DNA from: Comamonas sp. lk
GTDB lineage: Bacteria > Pseudomonadota > Gammaproteobacteria > Burkholderiales > Burkholderiaceae_C
NCBI GenBank assembly: GCA_945925985.1
Contig: CAMELV010000011.1
Location: 47,448-111,447 of the forward strand
DNA: 64,000 bases
Direction: 5' to 3'
In this document: positions 1 through 10,614 of the stretch, in pieces
Layout: the number at the start of each line of letters is the position of its first letter
How positions within the stretch are numbered: the first letter of the stretch is position 1
Made by a program: the position numbers and the translations under genes
The notes under the pieces: model-generated
Told to the model about the DNA's origin: nothing
Database searches by the model: none
The model's input: the letters and a program-made list of their open reading frames with translations, nothing else

Positions 1-525
1 CCCGATGGCGTTGGTGCGGCACAGCACGGCATTGCCGCTGACCTCCTGGCCCAGTCGCAGCGCAAAGCCTGATTTGACAGCCGACACCAGACCGGACGCG
101 ACGGTCCGGTTGCCAGTGCCCAGCAGCCGGTAGTTGCCAGCATCCCAACACGTGATTTCCATGGTGTGCCGCGACGGGAATTCGATGGTCCGGTCGGTCT
201 GCCGGGCGCCGGCAGGCACTGGCAGATACAGCCAAAACGGCTGTTCTGAGAGCTGTGTGTCATGAAATGCGGTGAAGGCTTGGCCCTGCAGACTCGGCAG
301 GGCCCGTTGCGGCGCGGTCATGTCGGCCGTTTGCCGGATCACCTTGATGTCCAAACGATTTGCCTCAGATGGCAAAAACTGCGACTGCCAAAAAAACACC
401 GCCAGCAGCGATGCCACCCCAATAAAAAAGGGCAGGGCGTAACACGAAAAAATGTGGAGCAGGTCCTCGTTTTTTCGACCGTAACGTTCCAACCGGGTCC
501 GGACGAGCGCGATGGACAATGACAT
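1..525 (-). CDS. Membrane signalling protein, N-terminal fragment (runs off left edge)
   Basis: An open frame starts at an ATG (525-523, minus strand) and stays open to base 1, giving 175 residues of a longer protein. Residues about 27-47 (FSCYALPFFIGVASLLAVFF) form one membrane segment. What follows looks extracytoplasmic and contains the stretch QPFWLYLPVP. That pattern recalls the 7TMR-DISM sensory domains found before GGDEF/EAL domains in Comamonadaceae; this is family recall, because the catalytic part lies outside the window. The 236-bp leader upstream (526-761) holds a strong stem-loop (listed separately) and no other recognisable gene. A histidine kinase or another 7TM signalling protein is equally possible. 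Confidence 0.6.
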   Translation of the reverse strand, partial: MSLSIALVRTRLERYGRKNEDLLHIFSCYALPFFIGVASLLAVFFWQSQFLPSEANRLDIKVIRQTADMTAPQRALPSLQGQAFTAFHDTQLSEQPFWLYLPVPAGARQTDRTIEFPSRHTMEITCWDAGNYRLLGTGNRTVASGLVSAVKSGFALRLGQEVSGNAVLCRTNAIG

Positions 526-579
526 TTTTGTTTCTTCACCCTCGCGGGTGCTCATCTGTTGCGCGTCTGGCCGTTCCGT

Positions 580-605
580 CTACCCGCCTTATCCCCGGCG
601 GGTAG
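580..605 (-). promoter_or_regulatory. Stem-loop in leader of the gene at 1-525
   Basis: A perfect 9-bp inverted repeat (CTACCCGCC, 8-nt loop, GGCGGGTAG) lies 55 bp upstream of the start codon of the left-edge gene. No T-tract follows on either strand, so it is not a simple intrinsic terminator. The minus-strand text before it includes ACAGAGCAAACC, which loosely recalls the core of GEMM-I c-di-GMP riboswitches, but the rest of that fold could not be matched. A structured leader or operator is inferred only. Confidence 0.35.
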
Positions 606-761
606 AGCCATGCTCTTTTGACGTCTAAGGTTTGCTCTGTGGTCCGAACATAACCCCGTCAAGATGCGCTGACAAGTAAAACAGTGTCCTCACGTCAGCT
701 AAAAACAACATATAAATCATTGGGTTGGCAGCACAACCTGAAGTGCTACCTGTAATTGGCC

Positions 762-1520
762 TTACATCGGCAGCCCTTGTCGCTGTCTGCTGGGAGACCG
801 ATCAGCGAGGTCAAGCGCGATGTCGGGATGGTGGGTCTGGCACATGAAGTCCAGCAGAGGGTGGTTGACCGCCGCCCAGCGCCGCCTGGCCGAGCCGATG
901 TGAAACGACATCACTCGGTGCGGCAAGTTGCCAGCGTGGCGCAGCGGGATGTAGCCCATGCCGGGAAACACATCCTCGAACAGCAATCGGTCGTATTGAC
1001 GGTCGATGGGCGAGCGACCAGCGATCACCATCCAGTCGACTGCGGTGTTTTGGCAGTGAAGGAAATAGGCCTTGAACAGCACCGCCTTGACCAAGCGGCC
1101 GACCTTGTCATTGGTCACCGCGAGCCGGGTCGCCTCAGCCAGGTGGCGAGACGTCATCGCCTGGGGCAGGTCCACCGACTGCTCCAGGCTCAGGGGTTTG
1201 AATTCATTGCTCTGGATTCGCATGGTGCCCAGGGCAGAGCCATCCAACTTGGATTCAGCTAATAGCACCACCACGCCGTCATCCGCGTCCGCCGACTCGG
1301 GCTCTCTGAGGGTTTGGGCAAAGTCGGGCAAATGCCTGGCGTAGGCACTGTGCCGAATCTGAACGGCCTTCGCCAATTGCGCCGGGGTGCGGACCAGCCG
1401 CAGGGTGAAGGGCAGCAATTCCTCGGTCATGTCGGTGCGCCGGGCTTCGACAGTGCGCAGCGGTGGCATCCGTCCCAGAGGAATGGCGGCAGCTGTGGCA
1501 GGGGTCATTGATTGAAACAT
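762..1520 (-). CDS. FeeM-like N-acyl amino acid synthase / autoinducer-synthase-fold acyltransferase
   Basis: The product has 252 residues from the ATG at 1520; an in-frame TTG at 1580 would add 20. The core, RLVRTPAQL...RHSAYARHLP...EPESADADDGVVVLLAE...GTMRI, matches the GNAT-like fold shared by FeeM N-acyl amino acid synthases and AHL synthases. Such enzymes typically move a fatty acyl chain from acyl-ACP to an amino acid. The substrate cannot be read here. No LuxR-type regulator or lipid exporter sits next to it. It is transcribed divergently from tex, with paired inverted repeats in between. There is no signal peptide, so it is probably cytosolic or membrane-peripheral. Family assignment is fairly secure, chemistry is not. 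Confidence 0.65.
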   Translation of the reverse strand: MFQSMTPATAAAIPLGRMPPLRTVEARRTDMTEELLPFTLRLVRTPAQLAKAVQIRHSAYARHLPDFAQTLREPESADADDGVVVLLAESKLDGSALGTMRIQSNEFKPLSLEQSVDLPQAMTSRHLAEATRLAVTNDKVGRLVKAVLFKAYFLHCQNTAVDWMVIAGRSPIDRQYDRLLFEDVFPGMGYIPLRHAGNLPHRVMSFHIGSARRRWAAVNHPLLDFMCQTHHPDIALDLADRSPSRQRQGLPM

Positions 1521-1553
1521 GACGGTGTTTGCTTTCTCTAGGCTGGTTATGGT

Positions 1554-1594
1554 CTGATTGACTGTAATCAGCGCTGACAAAATCCACTGTCAGC
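1554..1594. promoter_or_regulatory. Two adjacent inverted repeats between the FeeM-like gene and tex
   Basis: CTGATT-N6-AATCAG (1554-1571) is followed after one base by GCTGACA-N8-TGTCAGC (1573-1594). Both arms are perfect. They lie just upstream of the ATG chosen for the acyltransferase gene and within the tex leader, so they could be operators for a dimeric regulator controlling either gene. No regulator gene is adjacent, and a structured mRNA is an alternative. Confidence 0.35.
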
Positions 1595-1779
1595 CGTTGG
1601 CTAAACCTCGTGTCAGGTTTTTTCCTACAGCGCCGCCGTCACGAAGCCCCTGGTGCCAGAGCCGTGCTGAGCACATCCCAAACTGCCCCAGGGCCAGGCC
1701 ATGCGCTATGGCACACTTCTCGTCTTCATCTTGCGGTTTTCCCCCAGCGGCGCCAAGTCGAGCGCCAGACCTCTCCCTC

Positions 1780-4032
<2,253 letters not shown>

Positions 4033-4053
4033 CCCGCACCTAGCCGCACCACC

Positions 4054-4878
4054 ATGCCACTTGCCAAACTGCTTGCCATTCAATTTGTGCTGCCCAGCAT
4101 TCCGCGGGTGGTGGCCTTGCTGCTGAGCGAGCTGGACCAGGCTGAACCCGACCTGCGAAAAGTCAACCAGCTCATCAGCACTGACCTGGCGTTAACAGCC
4201 CGCCTGCTTCAGTGGGCTAATTCAAGTTTTTTCAAGATGTCCGGCAAGATCAACAGCGTGTCCGAGGCGCTGGCGATTCTGGGTCTGGCACAGGTGCGGG
4301 CCATGACGGCTGAGGCTGCGGCCAGCGCCTCTTTGCGGTCTGTGCCTGGCATTGACTTGCTGCAATTCTGGTCCTACAGCCTCAATGTGGCCAAGTTGTC
4401 GCGCTCTTTGGCGGGCGTGGTGCGGCAAAACCAGCAGGCGGCATTCACCTGCGGCCTGATCCACGCGGTGGGCGAGTTGGCCATGCACATGGCCATGGCG
4501 CCGCAGCTGCAGGGTCTGGACGGGTCGGTGGGGCCGCTGGACCTGCGGCGTGCGCGTTTAGAGCGACGCCAGCTGGGTTTTTGCTATGCCCAAGTGGGTG
4601 CTGGCCTGGCTCGCCAATGGCATCTGCCTCAATCCATCGTGGATGCCCTGGCGCACCAGTACGCGCCCTTTGACAACGATGTGTTTGAGCCCTTGGCCGG
4701 TGTCATTCACCTGGCGACCTGGCGGGCGCGCGCCAAAGAGGCCAAGCTGCCTGAACAGGCGCTGGCCGATACCTTTCCCGGCTCGGTCGGTGAGCTGCTG
4801 GGCTTGGACATCGACCTGGTCTTGCAGCAAGACCCGATTGACTGGTCGGCCCAAGGGCCGGGCCGCGCTGGGGCCTGA
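4054..4878 (+). CDS. HDOD domain protein
   Basis: The product has 274 residues, nearly all an HDOD (HD-related output) domain. The start (LPSIPRVVALLLSELDQAEPDLRKVNQLISTD) and the DLALTARLLQWANSSFF segment are typical. HDOD proteins are non-catalytic relatives of HD phosphohydrolases that act in signalling, often linked to c-di-GMP or motility. No receiver or GGDEF domain is fused. It begins 21 bp after tex and ends 4 bp before the next gene, so the three may be co-transcribed. Cytosolic. Confidence 0.85.
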   Translation: MPLAKLLAIQFVLPSIPRVVALLLSELDQAEPDLRKVNQLISTDLALTARLLQWANSSFFKMSGKINSVSEALAILGLAQVRAMTAEAAASASLRSVPGIDLLQFWSYSLNVAKLSRSLAGVVRQNQQAAFTCGLIHAVGELAMHMAMAPQLQGLDGSVGPLDLRRARLERRQLGFCYAQVGAGLARQWHLPQSIVDALAHQYAPFDNDVFEPLAGVIHLATWRARAKEAKLPEQALADTFPGSVGELLGLDIDLVLQQDPIDWSAQGPGRAGA

Positions 4879-4882
4879 TACC

Positions 4883-6013
4883 GTGGTTCAGGCGCTGCGC
4901 ATCCACGCCGGGCCAGCGGCTCTGCGCCATATCAGCCGCCACGGGCTGCAACCGCAAGACATCAGCACTGTGGCGGGTGCGGCGGGGGGGCCCAAGGGCC
5001 TGATCCTGGGCCCGCTGGACCGCTTTGTGTTTGGCCATTGGCTGGCCAGCAGCGCACAGCCGGTGCATCTGGTGGGTGCTTCGATTGGGGCCTGGCGCAT
5101 GGCCACGGCCTGCCTGGCGCAGCCGGTGGCGGCTTTTGCCCGGCTGGAGCATGACTATATTCACCAACATTACGACCTGCAGCCCGGCGAGAAGCGCCCG
5201 GCGGCAGAGCGGGTCAGCGCACTGTTTGGGCAAAACCTGGCGGCTTTTTTTGGTGAGCAAGAGGCCCGGGTGCTGAGCCATCCGCGCTACCGACTGCACA
5301 TTTTGGCTTCGCACGGGCGCCATGTGCTGCGCACCGAGCACCCCTGGCGCACGCCGCTGGGCTATTTGGGCGCTTACTTGAGCAACGCTGTCTATCGCCG
5401 GGCCCTGGGGGCCTGGCTGGAGCGGGTGGTGTTCTCCAGCCCAGGGGCTGATTTGCCTTTTGCCAGCGACGACTTTGCCACCCGCCGGGTGGCTTTGAGC
5501 GCCGCAAATTTTCAGCCAGCGCTGCAGGCCAGCTGTTCGATCCCGTTCGTGCTGCGCTCGGTCACCCACATCCCGGGCGCGCCAGCCGGGTCTTACTGGG
5601 ACGGCGGCATCACCGATTACCACCTGCACCTGAACTACGCCGCACGCTTTCACGCTATCGAATCGAGAGCTATAAACCCAATAACGACGGGGCCTACAGC
5701 CCAAAATGGCTTGGTTTTATACCCGCACTTCCAGCAGGCTGTGGTGCCTGGTTGGCTCGACAAGCACCTGCCGTGGCGGCACGCAGCCACCCCGTTTCTG
5801 GACAACATGCTGCTGCTGGCGCCTGACCCGGGCTGGGTGAGCCGCTTGCCACGCGGAAAGTTGCCAGACCGCACTGACTTCACTTATTTTGGGGCCAATC
5901 TCGCGGCTCGGGTCCAGGCGTGGCGGGCGGCGACGTCAGCCAGCGCCCAGCTGGCCGATGAATTTGAGGCCTGGCTGCACCGGCCTGACCCGGCCCACGT
6001 TCACCCACTTTGA
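4883..6013 (+). CDS. Patatin-like phospholipase
   Basis: The product has 376 residues from a GTG at 4883, four bases after the HDOD stop. A longer frame from 4586 overlaps the HDOD gene and is rejected. The nucleophile elbow GASIG (Ser67) and the DGG motif (240-242) supply the Ser-Asp dyad of patatin hydrolases, and an AGAAGGPKG oxyanion-type loop lies at 31-39. Such proteins release fatty acids from lipids. Near residues 255-275 an in-frame stretch (encoded at about 5653-5700) contains GCTATCGA...AGCTATAAA and looks like a repeat-derived insert. No signal peptide is present. Confidence 0.85.
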   Translation: MVQALRIHAGPAALRHISRHGLQPQDISTVAGAAGGPKGLILGPLDRFVFGHWLASSAQPVHLVGASIGAWRMATACLAQPVAAFARLEHDYIHQHYDLQPGEKRPAAERVSALFGQNLAAFFGEQEARVLSHPRYRLHILASHGRHVLRTEHPWRTPLGYLGAYLSNAVYRRALGAWLERVVFSSPGADLPFASDDFATRRVALSAANFQPALQASCSIPFVLRSVTHIPGAPAGSYWDGGITDYHLHLNYAARFHAIESRAINPITTGPTAQNGLVLYPHFQQAVVPGWLDKHLPWRHAATPFLDNMLLLAPDPGWVSRLPRGKLPDRTDFTYFGANLAARVQAWRAATSASAQLADEFEAWLHRPDPAHVHPL

Positions 6014-6043
6014 CCGCCCGCGGGCCGACGACCCGGCTTGCAG

Positions 6044-6075
6044 ATTAAAGCTTTGGGGTTTGCTCCCGATTGCTT
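6044..6075 (+). promoter_or_regulatory. Candidate sigma-28 promoter for the ion-channel operon
   Basis: ATTAAAG-N14-CCCGATTGCTT lies 68 bp before the ATG of the gene at 6143. It fits the classical sigma-28 form (TAAAG, 14 bases, CCGAT) and uses the same spacing as the five flagellar sigma-28 sites in this window. Start site inferred near 6080. Reading by eye only. Confidence 0.5.
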
Positions 6076-6142
6076 TTGATGCGTCTTTGCATATGACCTC
6101 GGTGGGCTGCTGCGTTAAGCGAGCCAACAGAAAGGGCAATTT

Positions 6143-6787
6143 ATGAGTCAGGACCAGGCAAATGCCATCACGACAGCGCCGCTTGCGGGACAGGGCCAGC
6201 CCGAGCCACCTGAGCCGCAGCCCACTGCCCAGGTCGCCAGCTTTACCTTCATTGATGGCCTGTTTTGCTTATTTTTGGTGGTGGTGTTTGGTTTGGTGTG
6301 CTGGCTGGGTGTCTTCACCCGGGCAGAGGCGCTCAAGACCGAGGCGACCAAGCAAAACGGGGAGGCATTGGCAGCCTGGCTCAAGGCCGCCAGCGATCCC
6401 CGCTTCAAGCCCGGCTATGTTTACGCGGCTTGTGCTGGCCTCAGTGAGGGCGCCTCACCTGCTGGCGCTGCAGCCCCAGCATTGGTCGCCAAACCAACTT
6501 GGGGCGCTTGTCTGGACGAACTGTTGACCAAGACAGAGCTCAAGGCCATGCGCAACCCGTTTTTGGGTCAGATACCCAAATTCGTCACCGAGTGCAGCTC
6601 ATCGGACCGCAGCGTGATCGGTGCCATCCGCCTGGACAAAATCGTGGCGACCCCTCCCGGATCCGCGGTGCCTACGGTGAAATCTGAGCTGGCAAGAGCT
6701 GACGCCATCTCGGAAAAAATAAAAATAGCCGTCACCGTGTGTGACAAGGGCGGCTACTCGATCAAGATCGACGAAATTGACTTCTGA
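6143..6787 (+). CDS. Single-pass membrane protein of unknown function
   Basis: The product has 214 residues. A Pro/Gln-rich cytoplasmic tail (1-32) is followed by one membrane helix (about 35-56, FIDGLFCLFLVVVFGLVCWLGV) and a soluble, probably periplasmic, domain with four cysteines (CAG, CLDE, CSSS, CDKG) that could form two disulfides. I do not recognise the family. The start has a good ribosome site (AAAGGG). The stop lies 8 bp before the channel gene, so it may be a channel partner. The upstream sigma-28-like promoter would tie it to the flagellar regulon. Confidence 0.75.
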   Translation: MSQDQANAITTAPLAGQGQPEPPEPQPTAQVASFTFIDGLFCLFLVVVFGLVCWLGVFTRAEALKTEATKQNGEALAAWLKAASDPRFKPGYVYAACAGLSEGASPAGAAAPALVAKPTWGACLDELLTKTELKAMRNPFLGQIPKFVTECSSSDRSVIGAIRLDKIVATPPGSAVPTVKSELARADAISEKIKIAVTVCDKGGYSIKIDEIDF

Positions 6788-6795
6788 GGTGTGAC

Positions 6796-8457
6796 ATGAA
6801 GACTACAAACAGCATTTCGATCGACGACTTGGCCGTCGAAGATATTCTTGAAATCCCACAAGAAGCCAACATCCCATCGGGCTTGCCCCTGCGCAAGTGG
6901 CTGTACGCCTGGCTGCTTGACCCCACGATTCCCGGCAACCATCAAAAAGGCGTTGACAAATGGATTGGCATCCTGATTGTTGTCAATCTGTTTGCGCTGG
7001 TCTTTGAACATGTGCCAGCGGTGTTTGACCTCAATAAGCATTGGTTTCATTACTTTGATGTCTTCTCGGTCGGTGTCTTCACCATTGAGTATTTTTTACG
7101 TCTGTACCTAGCGCCTGAAGACCCTGAGTTTCAAAAACGCGCCAAACCACGTTTGGCCTATGTGACCAGCCCGTTCGCCGTTGTCGATTTCTTGGCGGTT
7201 GCACCGTTTTACTTGCAGGCCTTCATACCCGTTGATTTACGCGTGTTGAGGTTCCTGCGGCTGCTTCGGATCTTGAAGCTGTTCAGGGTGATCGTGCCCG
7301 CCTACCATGAATTCGTTGGCCTGAACCGGGGCAGAACCTTCCGGCAAAAAATTCATGCCATCGTTTTTACCAGCCCCCATGGCGGGAAAATGCACGATTT
7401 TTTCCAGAGTTTCATCGGCATCTGGGTCTTGATCTCGGTGTTGGCCGTGGTGATGGAATCGGTGCAAAGCGTGTCGTACATCCTGAACGTTGAGTTTGTG
7501 ATCCTGAACGCCGTGGCGGTGGCCATCTTCACCATGGAGTACTGCCTGCGCCTCTATTCCTGCGTGGAAGAGCCTGGCTTCAAGGGTGCGGTGTCGGGCC
7601 GACTCAAGCAGGCCAAAACAAGCTCCACCCTGATTGACTTGCTGGCGATATTGCCCTTCTTTCTAGAAGTCTTTTTGCACCATTTGATCGATCTGCGGTT
7701 TTTGCGGGTTTTCCGGCTGGCCCGACTGCTCAAACTGACCCGTGGCAATGACGCCACCGCAACCCTGGGCCGGGTGGTCCGCCGTGAATGGCCGGTGATC
7801 GCCGCCGCCGGTTTTGTGATGCTCCTGCTGGTGGTGCTGACGGCCTCCCTAGGTTACCTGTTTGAGCACGAAGCCCAGCCCGACAAGTTTGACAACATTC
7901 CCAACGCCATTTACTGGGCGGTCATCACGCTGGCATCGGTCGGGTATGGGGATATATCGCCTGTGACACCCATGGGACGGATCATGACCATGGTCTTGGC
8001 CCTGATTGGCATCGGTATTTTTGCGATTCCGGCGGCCTTGTTGTCATCTGCATTCAGTGACGAATTGGTCAAAGAACGCGCTGCGTTGAAGATAAAACTT
8101 CACGATATCTTGGCCGACGGCAATATCGACGTGGCTGAAATGGCCTACATTCGCACAGAGTCCAAGCGACTGCACTTGACCGCAGCCGAAATCAAACAGC
8201 TGCTCAAGCAGGTTCAGGAAGAATATTCCGCCAAATCAGACTTCTCTGCCATGCCCATACACACCATCGCTGCCAAGCCCGAGCTGGCCCTGGAGCACTA
8301 CAAATCCCTGCTGGGCCAAATTCGGCAACTGGCCTTGCTGACCGACCCGGTCGCCTTTGAGCGGACGGCAAAGGACAGAGACAGCCTGACCGGCACCGAG
8401 GCCGCCTTCTGGGGCCAAATCCAAAAGGCCAATATCTCGGCGGCCGACCCGCGCTGA
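6796..8457 (+). CDS. Voltage-gated K+ channel with two tandem voltage-sensor domains and one pore
   Basis: The product has 553 residues. Voltage sensor 1 covers about 56-165: S1 56-73, S2 85-105, S3 125-143, S4 149-164 with R149, R152, R155, R158, K161, R164. Voltage sensor 2 covers about 203-316: S2 near 232-254, S3 276-293, S4 301-316 with R301, R304, R307, R310, K313, R316. Each S4 carries a charge at every third residue. A single pore module follows: S5 about 333-356, filter TLASVGYGD 378-386, S6 about 394-420. The tail (about 428-475, ADGNIDVAEMAYI) resembles a TerB-type helical domain. Ordinary Kv-like channels have one sensor per pore. It is the second gene of a three-gene unit. Confidence 0.9.
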   Translation: MKTTNSISIDDLAVEDILEIPQEANIPSGLPLRKWLYAWLLDPTIPGNHQKGVDKWIGILIVVNLFALVFEHVPAVFDLNKHWFHYFDVFSVGVFTIEYFLRLYLAPEDPEFQKRAKPRLAYVTSPFAVVDFLAVAPFYLQAFIPVDLRVLRFLRLLRILKLFRVIVPAYHEFVGLNRGRTFRQKIHAIVFTSPHGGKMHDFFQSFIGIWVLISVLAVVMESVQSVSYILNVEFVILNAVAVAIFTMEYCLRLYSCVEEPGFKGAVSGRLKQAKTSSTLIDLLAILPFFLEVFLHHLIDLRFLRVFRLARLLKLTRGNDATATLGRVVRREWPVIAAAGFVMLLLVVLTASLGYLFEHEAQPDKFDNIPNAIYWAVITLASVGYGDISPVTPMGRIMTMVLALIGIGIFAIPAALLSSAFSDELVKERAALKIKLHDILADGNIDVAEMAYIRTESKRLHLTAAEIKQLLKQVQEEYSAKSDFSAMPIHTIAAKPELALEHYKSLLGQIRQLALLTDPVAFERTAKDRDSLTGTEAAFWGQIQKANISAADPR

Positions 8458-8475
8458 CCGCCACGATTGCTAAAC

Positions 8476-9492
8476 ATGTCAAACAGCGCCCCAGTCATGA
8501 TCCGCCGCATTGGGCCAAGCTTGAAAACCCTGGCCTTGGCTTGGTTCTTGGGCGTGAAGGGCGTCGTGGGCGTGGTGGGGGCGGGGCAAGCGCAGGCGGC
8601 AGAGCCGGTCACACTCTGGCCTACCATTGCCTTTATCCGGGCGCTGGATATGTGCCAGTTTGAAGACGCCTACGGCCGCACCCGCATCGCCCAGATGCAA
8701 GACCTGGCCGCAGAAGTCAAATCCTTGCTGATGGAGGGTGCCAGCCCCCTGGATGCCTTGACCGTGGTCGCAACCCTGGACAGCTTGATTGACAAAAGCC
8801 GGCGCCTTGCCGCAGCCGGTATGGGCATGGACGTGACCCTGGAGGCCAACGTCAAGGCCTCGATTGACCAGCTGTACCGTGAGATCCGGGTGCCCACCCG
8901 GCAGATCACCTTTTACAACCCGGCGTCCTTGATTGAGCTGCTGCAAGACGTGCGCGAAGAAAAGCGCCGTGGCACCCTAAACCCCCGCCAGCTTGCCAAA
9001 ATCGGCGGCATGGCTTGGGGCACCTATGGCTACGCACCCGGCTGCCGGGGCGACGTCCGGCTCACCCTGCACCTGGAGATGCGCACCGGCCAGACCCAAA
9101 GCTTCAGTGCCCAGGGCAGCCCTACACAGGCCAGCGGTTTGATCGCTGCGCAGATTTTTCGGTTTTACCAGTCCACCCGCTTGCCGTCAGAGATCAAGCT
9201 GTCGGGCAGGGCGCTGACGATTGTGGGCACCCCCGCTGGTAACTTCAGCCACACGCCGTCCATTTCAATGGCTGAAAAAACCTGCCTGTCCCTCAAGGCC
9301 CGATTGCCTACGGCCGACGAATACGAGCAGATCGCCGTTTTGGGCGAGTGGAACGGCGGCATCAACTTAAACCAAGACGTGTGGGCCCTGGCAGCGGGCC
9401 AGGTCTACGCCACAGCCCTGCAAAACCCGTCCCCCGTGCGCAGTCCGCAAGAAGTTGCCGGGCAAGATTTGCATTTTTATTGTGTCCGTTGA
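8476..9492 (+). CDS. Exported protein of unknown function
   Basis: The product has 338 residues from ATG 8476 (a TTG nine bases upstream is an alternative). It begins with a signal peptide (positive MIRRIGPSLKT, hydrophobic stretch, AQAAEP cleavage region near residue 40). The mature part has a helical first half and a C-terminal segment (ARLPTADEYEQIAVLGEWNGG) that resembles the RLPTxxEWE segment of formylglycine-generating/sulfatase-modifying domains, without the rest of that fold being clear. It follows the channel gene by 18 bp and is likely co-transcribed. It converges with the pse operon, and no strong terminator is visible between 9493 and 9550. Confidence 0.75.
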   Translation: MSNSAPVMIRRIGPSLKTLALAWFLGVKGVVGVVGAGQAQAAEPVTLWPTIAFIRALDMCQFEDAYGRTRIAQMQDLAAEVKSLLMEGASPLDALTVVATLDSLIDKSRRLAAAGMGMDVTLEANVKASIDQLYREIRVPTRQITFYNPASLIELLQDVREEKRRGTLNPRQLAKIGGMAWGTYGYAPGCRGDVRLTLHLEMRTGQTQSFSAQGSPTQASGLIAAQIFRFYQSTRLPSEIKLSGRALTIVGTPAGNFSHTPSISMAEKTCLSLKARLPTADEYEQIAVLGEWNGGINLNQDVWALAAGQVYATALQNPSPVRSPQEVAGQDLHFYCVR

Positions 9493-9550
9493 GTCCTAAA
9501 GTTGTGCGCACCTCGATGAGCGTCGACGCCGGTTGGGTGGCAAACAGCCC

Positions 9551-10606
9551 CTAGCGGATGAGATCCCACCGTAAACCGGTGCCACGCTGAACATCGCTGG
9601 CAATATGTTTGCCGATCACTGCATCGATGTATTTGGTTGGCAAGCCCAATCCCGGGCGTATGGCTCGAACATTGGCATGGGTCAGCACATCCCCCGCTTT
9701 CATGTCTTCAACCACATAAAGTGATCGACGAAACATCAAGGATTTTTTCTCAGCCTCGGTGGGGCCGTAGGCAACTTTTCCTAGGGATTGCCAGGCGCGT
9801 TCGGCCTCTATCACCAGTTGCGCCATTTCATCAGGCTCCATCGAAAAAGCACTGTCTACGCCGCCATCGGCTCGCTTGAGTGTGAAGTGTTTTTCGGTGA
9901 CGGTGGCACCTAGCGCCACACTGGCGACCGACACGCCCAAGCCCATGGTGTGGTCAGACAAGCCGACCTCGCAGCCGAACAGGTCTCTCAGGTGCGGAAT
10001 TGTCAGGATGTTTGTGTTGCCAGCGGTTGCGGGGTAGGTGCTGGTGCACTTCAGCAGGATCAGGTCTTTGCAACCCGCTTCACGGGCAGCACGAACCGTA
10101 TCGTCCAACTCGGCGACGCTGGCCATGCCCGTAGAAATGATCATCGGTTTGCCAGTGGCTGCCACACGGCGAATCAAGGGCAGGTCTGTGTTCTCGAAAG
10201 AGGCTATTTTGTAGCACGGCACATGCAGGCTTTCCAGCAAATCGACAGCTGTATCGTCAAAAGGCGTGCTGAAAGCAATGAGGCCCAATTCACGGGCGCG
10301 GTCAAAAATGGGTTGGTGCCACTCCCACGGTGTGCATGCCTCGGCGTACAAGTTGTAGAGTGAGTTGCCGGCCCAAAGACTGCTGCGGTCTCCAATATGG
10401 AACTCCCTTTCATCCAGATTAAGCGTCATGGTGTCGGGGGTATAGGTCTGTATTTTCAAGGCGTGCGCGCCACAATTGGACACAGCCTCGACGATTTCCA
10501 GCGCGCGTGCTAAGGACTGGTTATGGTTGCCAGACATCTCCGCGATGATGAAGGGGGGGTGTTCGCGGCCTATGAGCTTGCCCGATATTTCTATTGCGTT
10601 TGCCAT
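9551..10606 (-). CDS. pseI: Pseudaminic acid synthase
   Basis: The product has 351 residues from the ATG at 10606; the longer frame to 10747 overlaps the preceding gene and is not used. The NeuB fold (residues 1-280) contains IAEMSGNHNQ, KIQTYTPDTMTL, STPFD and GLSDHT, and is followed by a C-terminal SAF/antifreeze-like domain (about 290-351, GDVLTHANVRAIRPGLGL). It condenses 2,4-diacetamido-2,4,6-trideoxy-L-altrose with phosphoenolpyruvate to give pseudaminic acid in the cytosol. The pathway neighbours (PseB, PseC, PseG, PseF) favour PseI over NeuB or LegI. It is the last gene of the operon, 8 bp after pseGH. Confidence 0.93.
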   Translation of the reverse strand: MANAIEISGKLIGREHPPFIIAEMSGNHNQSLARALEIVEAVSNCGAHALKIQTYTPDTMTLNLDEREFHIGDRSSLWAGNSLYNLYAEACTPWEWHQPIFDRARELGLIAFSTPFDDTAVDLLESLHVPCYKIASFENTDLPLIRRVAATGKPMIISTGMASVAELDDTVRAAREAGCKDLILLKCTSTYPATAGNTNILTIPHLRDLFGCEVGLSDHTMGLGVSVASVALGATVTEKHFTLKRADGGVDSAFSMEPDEMAQLVIEAERAWQSLGKVAYGPTEAEKKSLMFRRSLYVVEDMKAGDVLTHANVRAIRPGLGLPTKYIDAVIGKHIASDVQRGTGLRWDLIR

Positions 10607-10614
10607 ATCTTCTC

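Noticed and set aside
1558..1779. 74-residue N-terminal extension of Tex from TTG 1558
   Set aside because: The extension is not family-like and overlaps the inverted-repeat region; MQHIVAQIAQEI is the typical Tex start.
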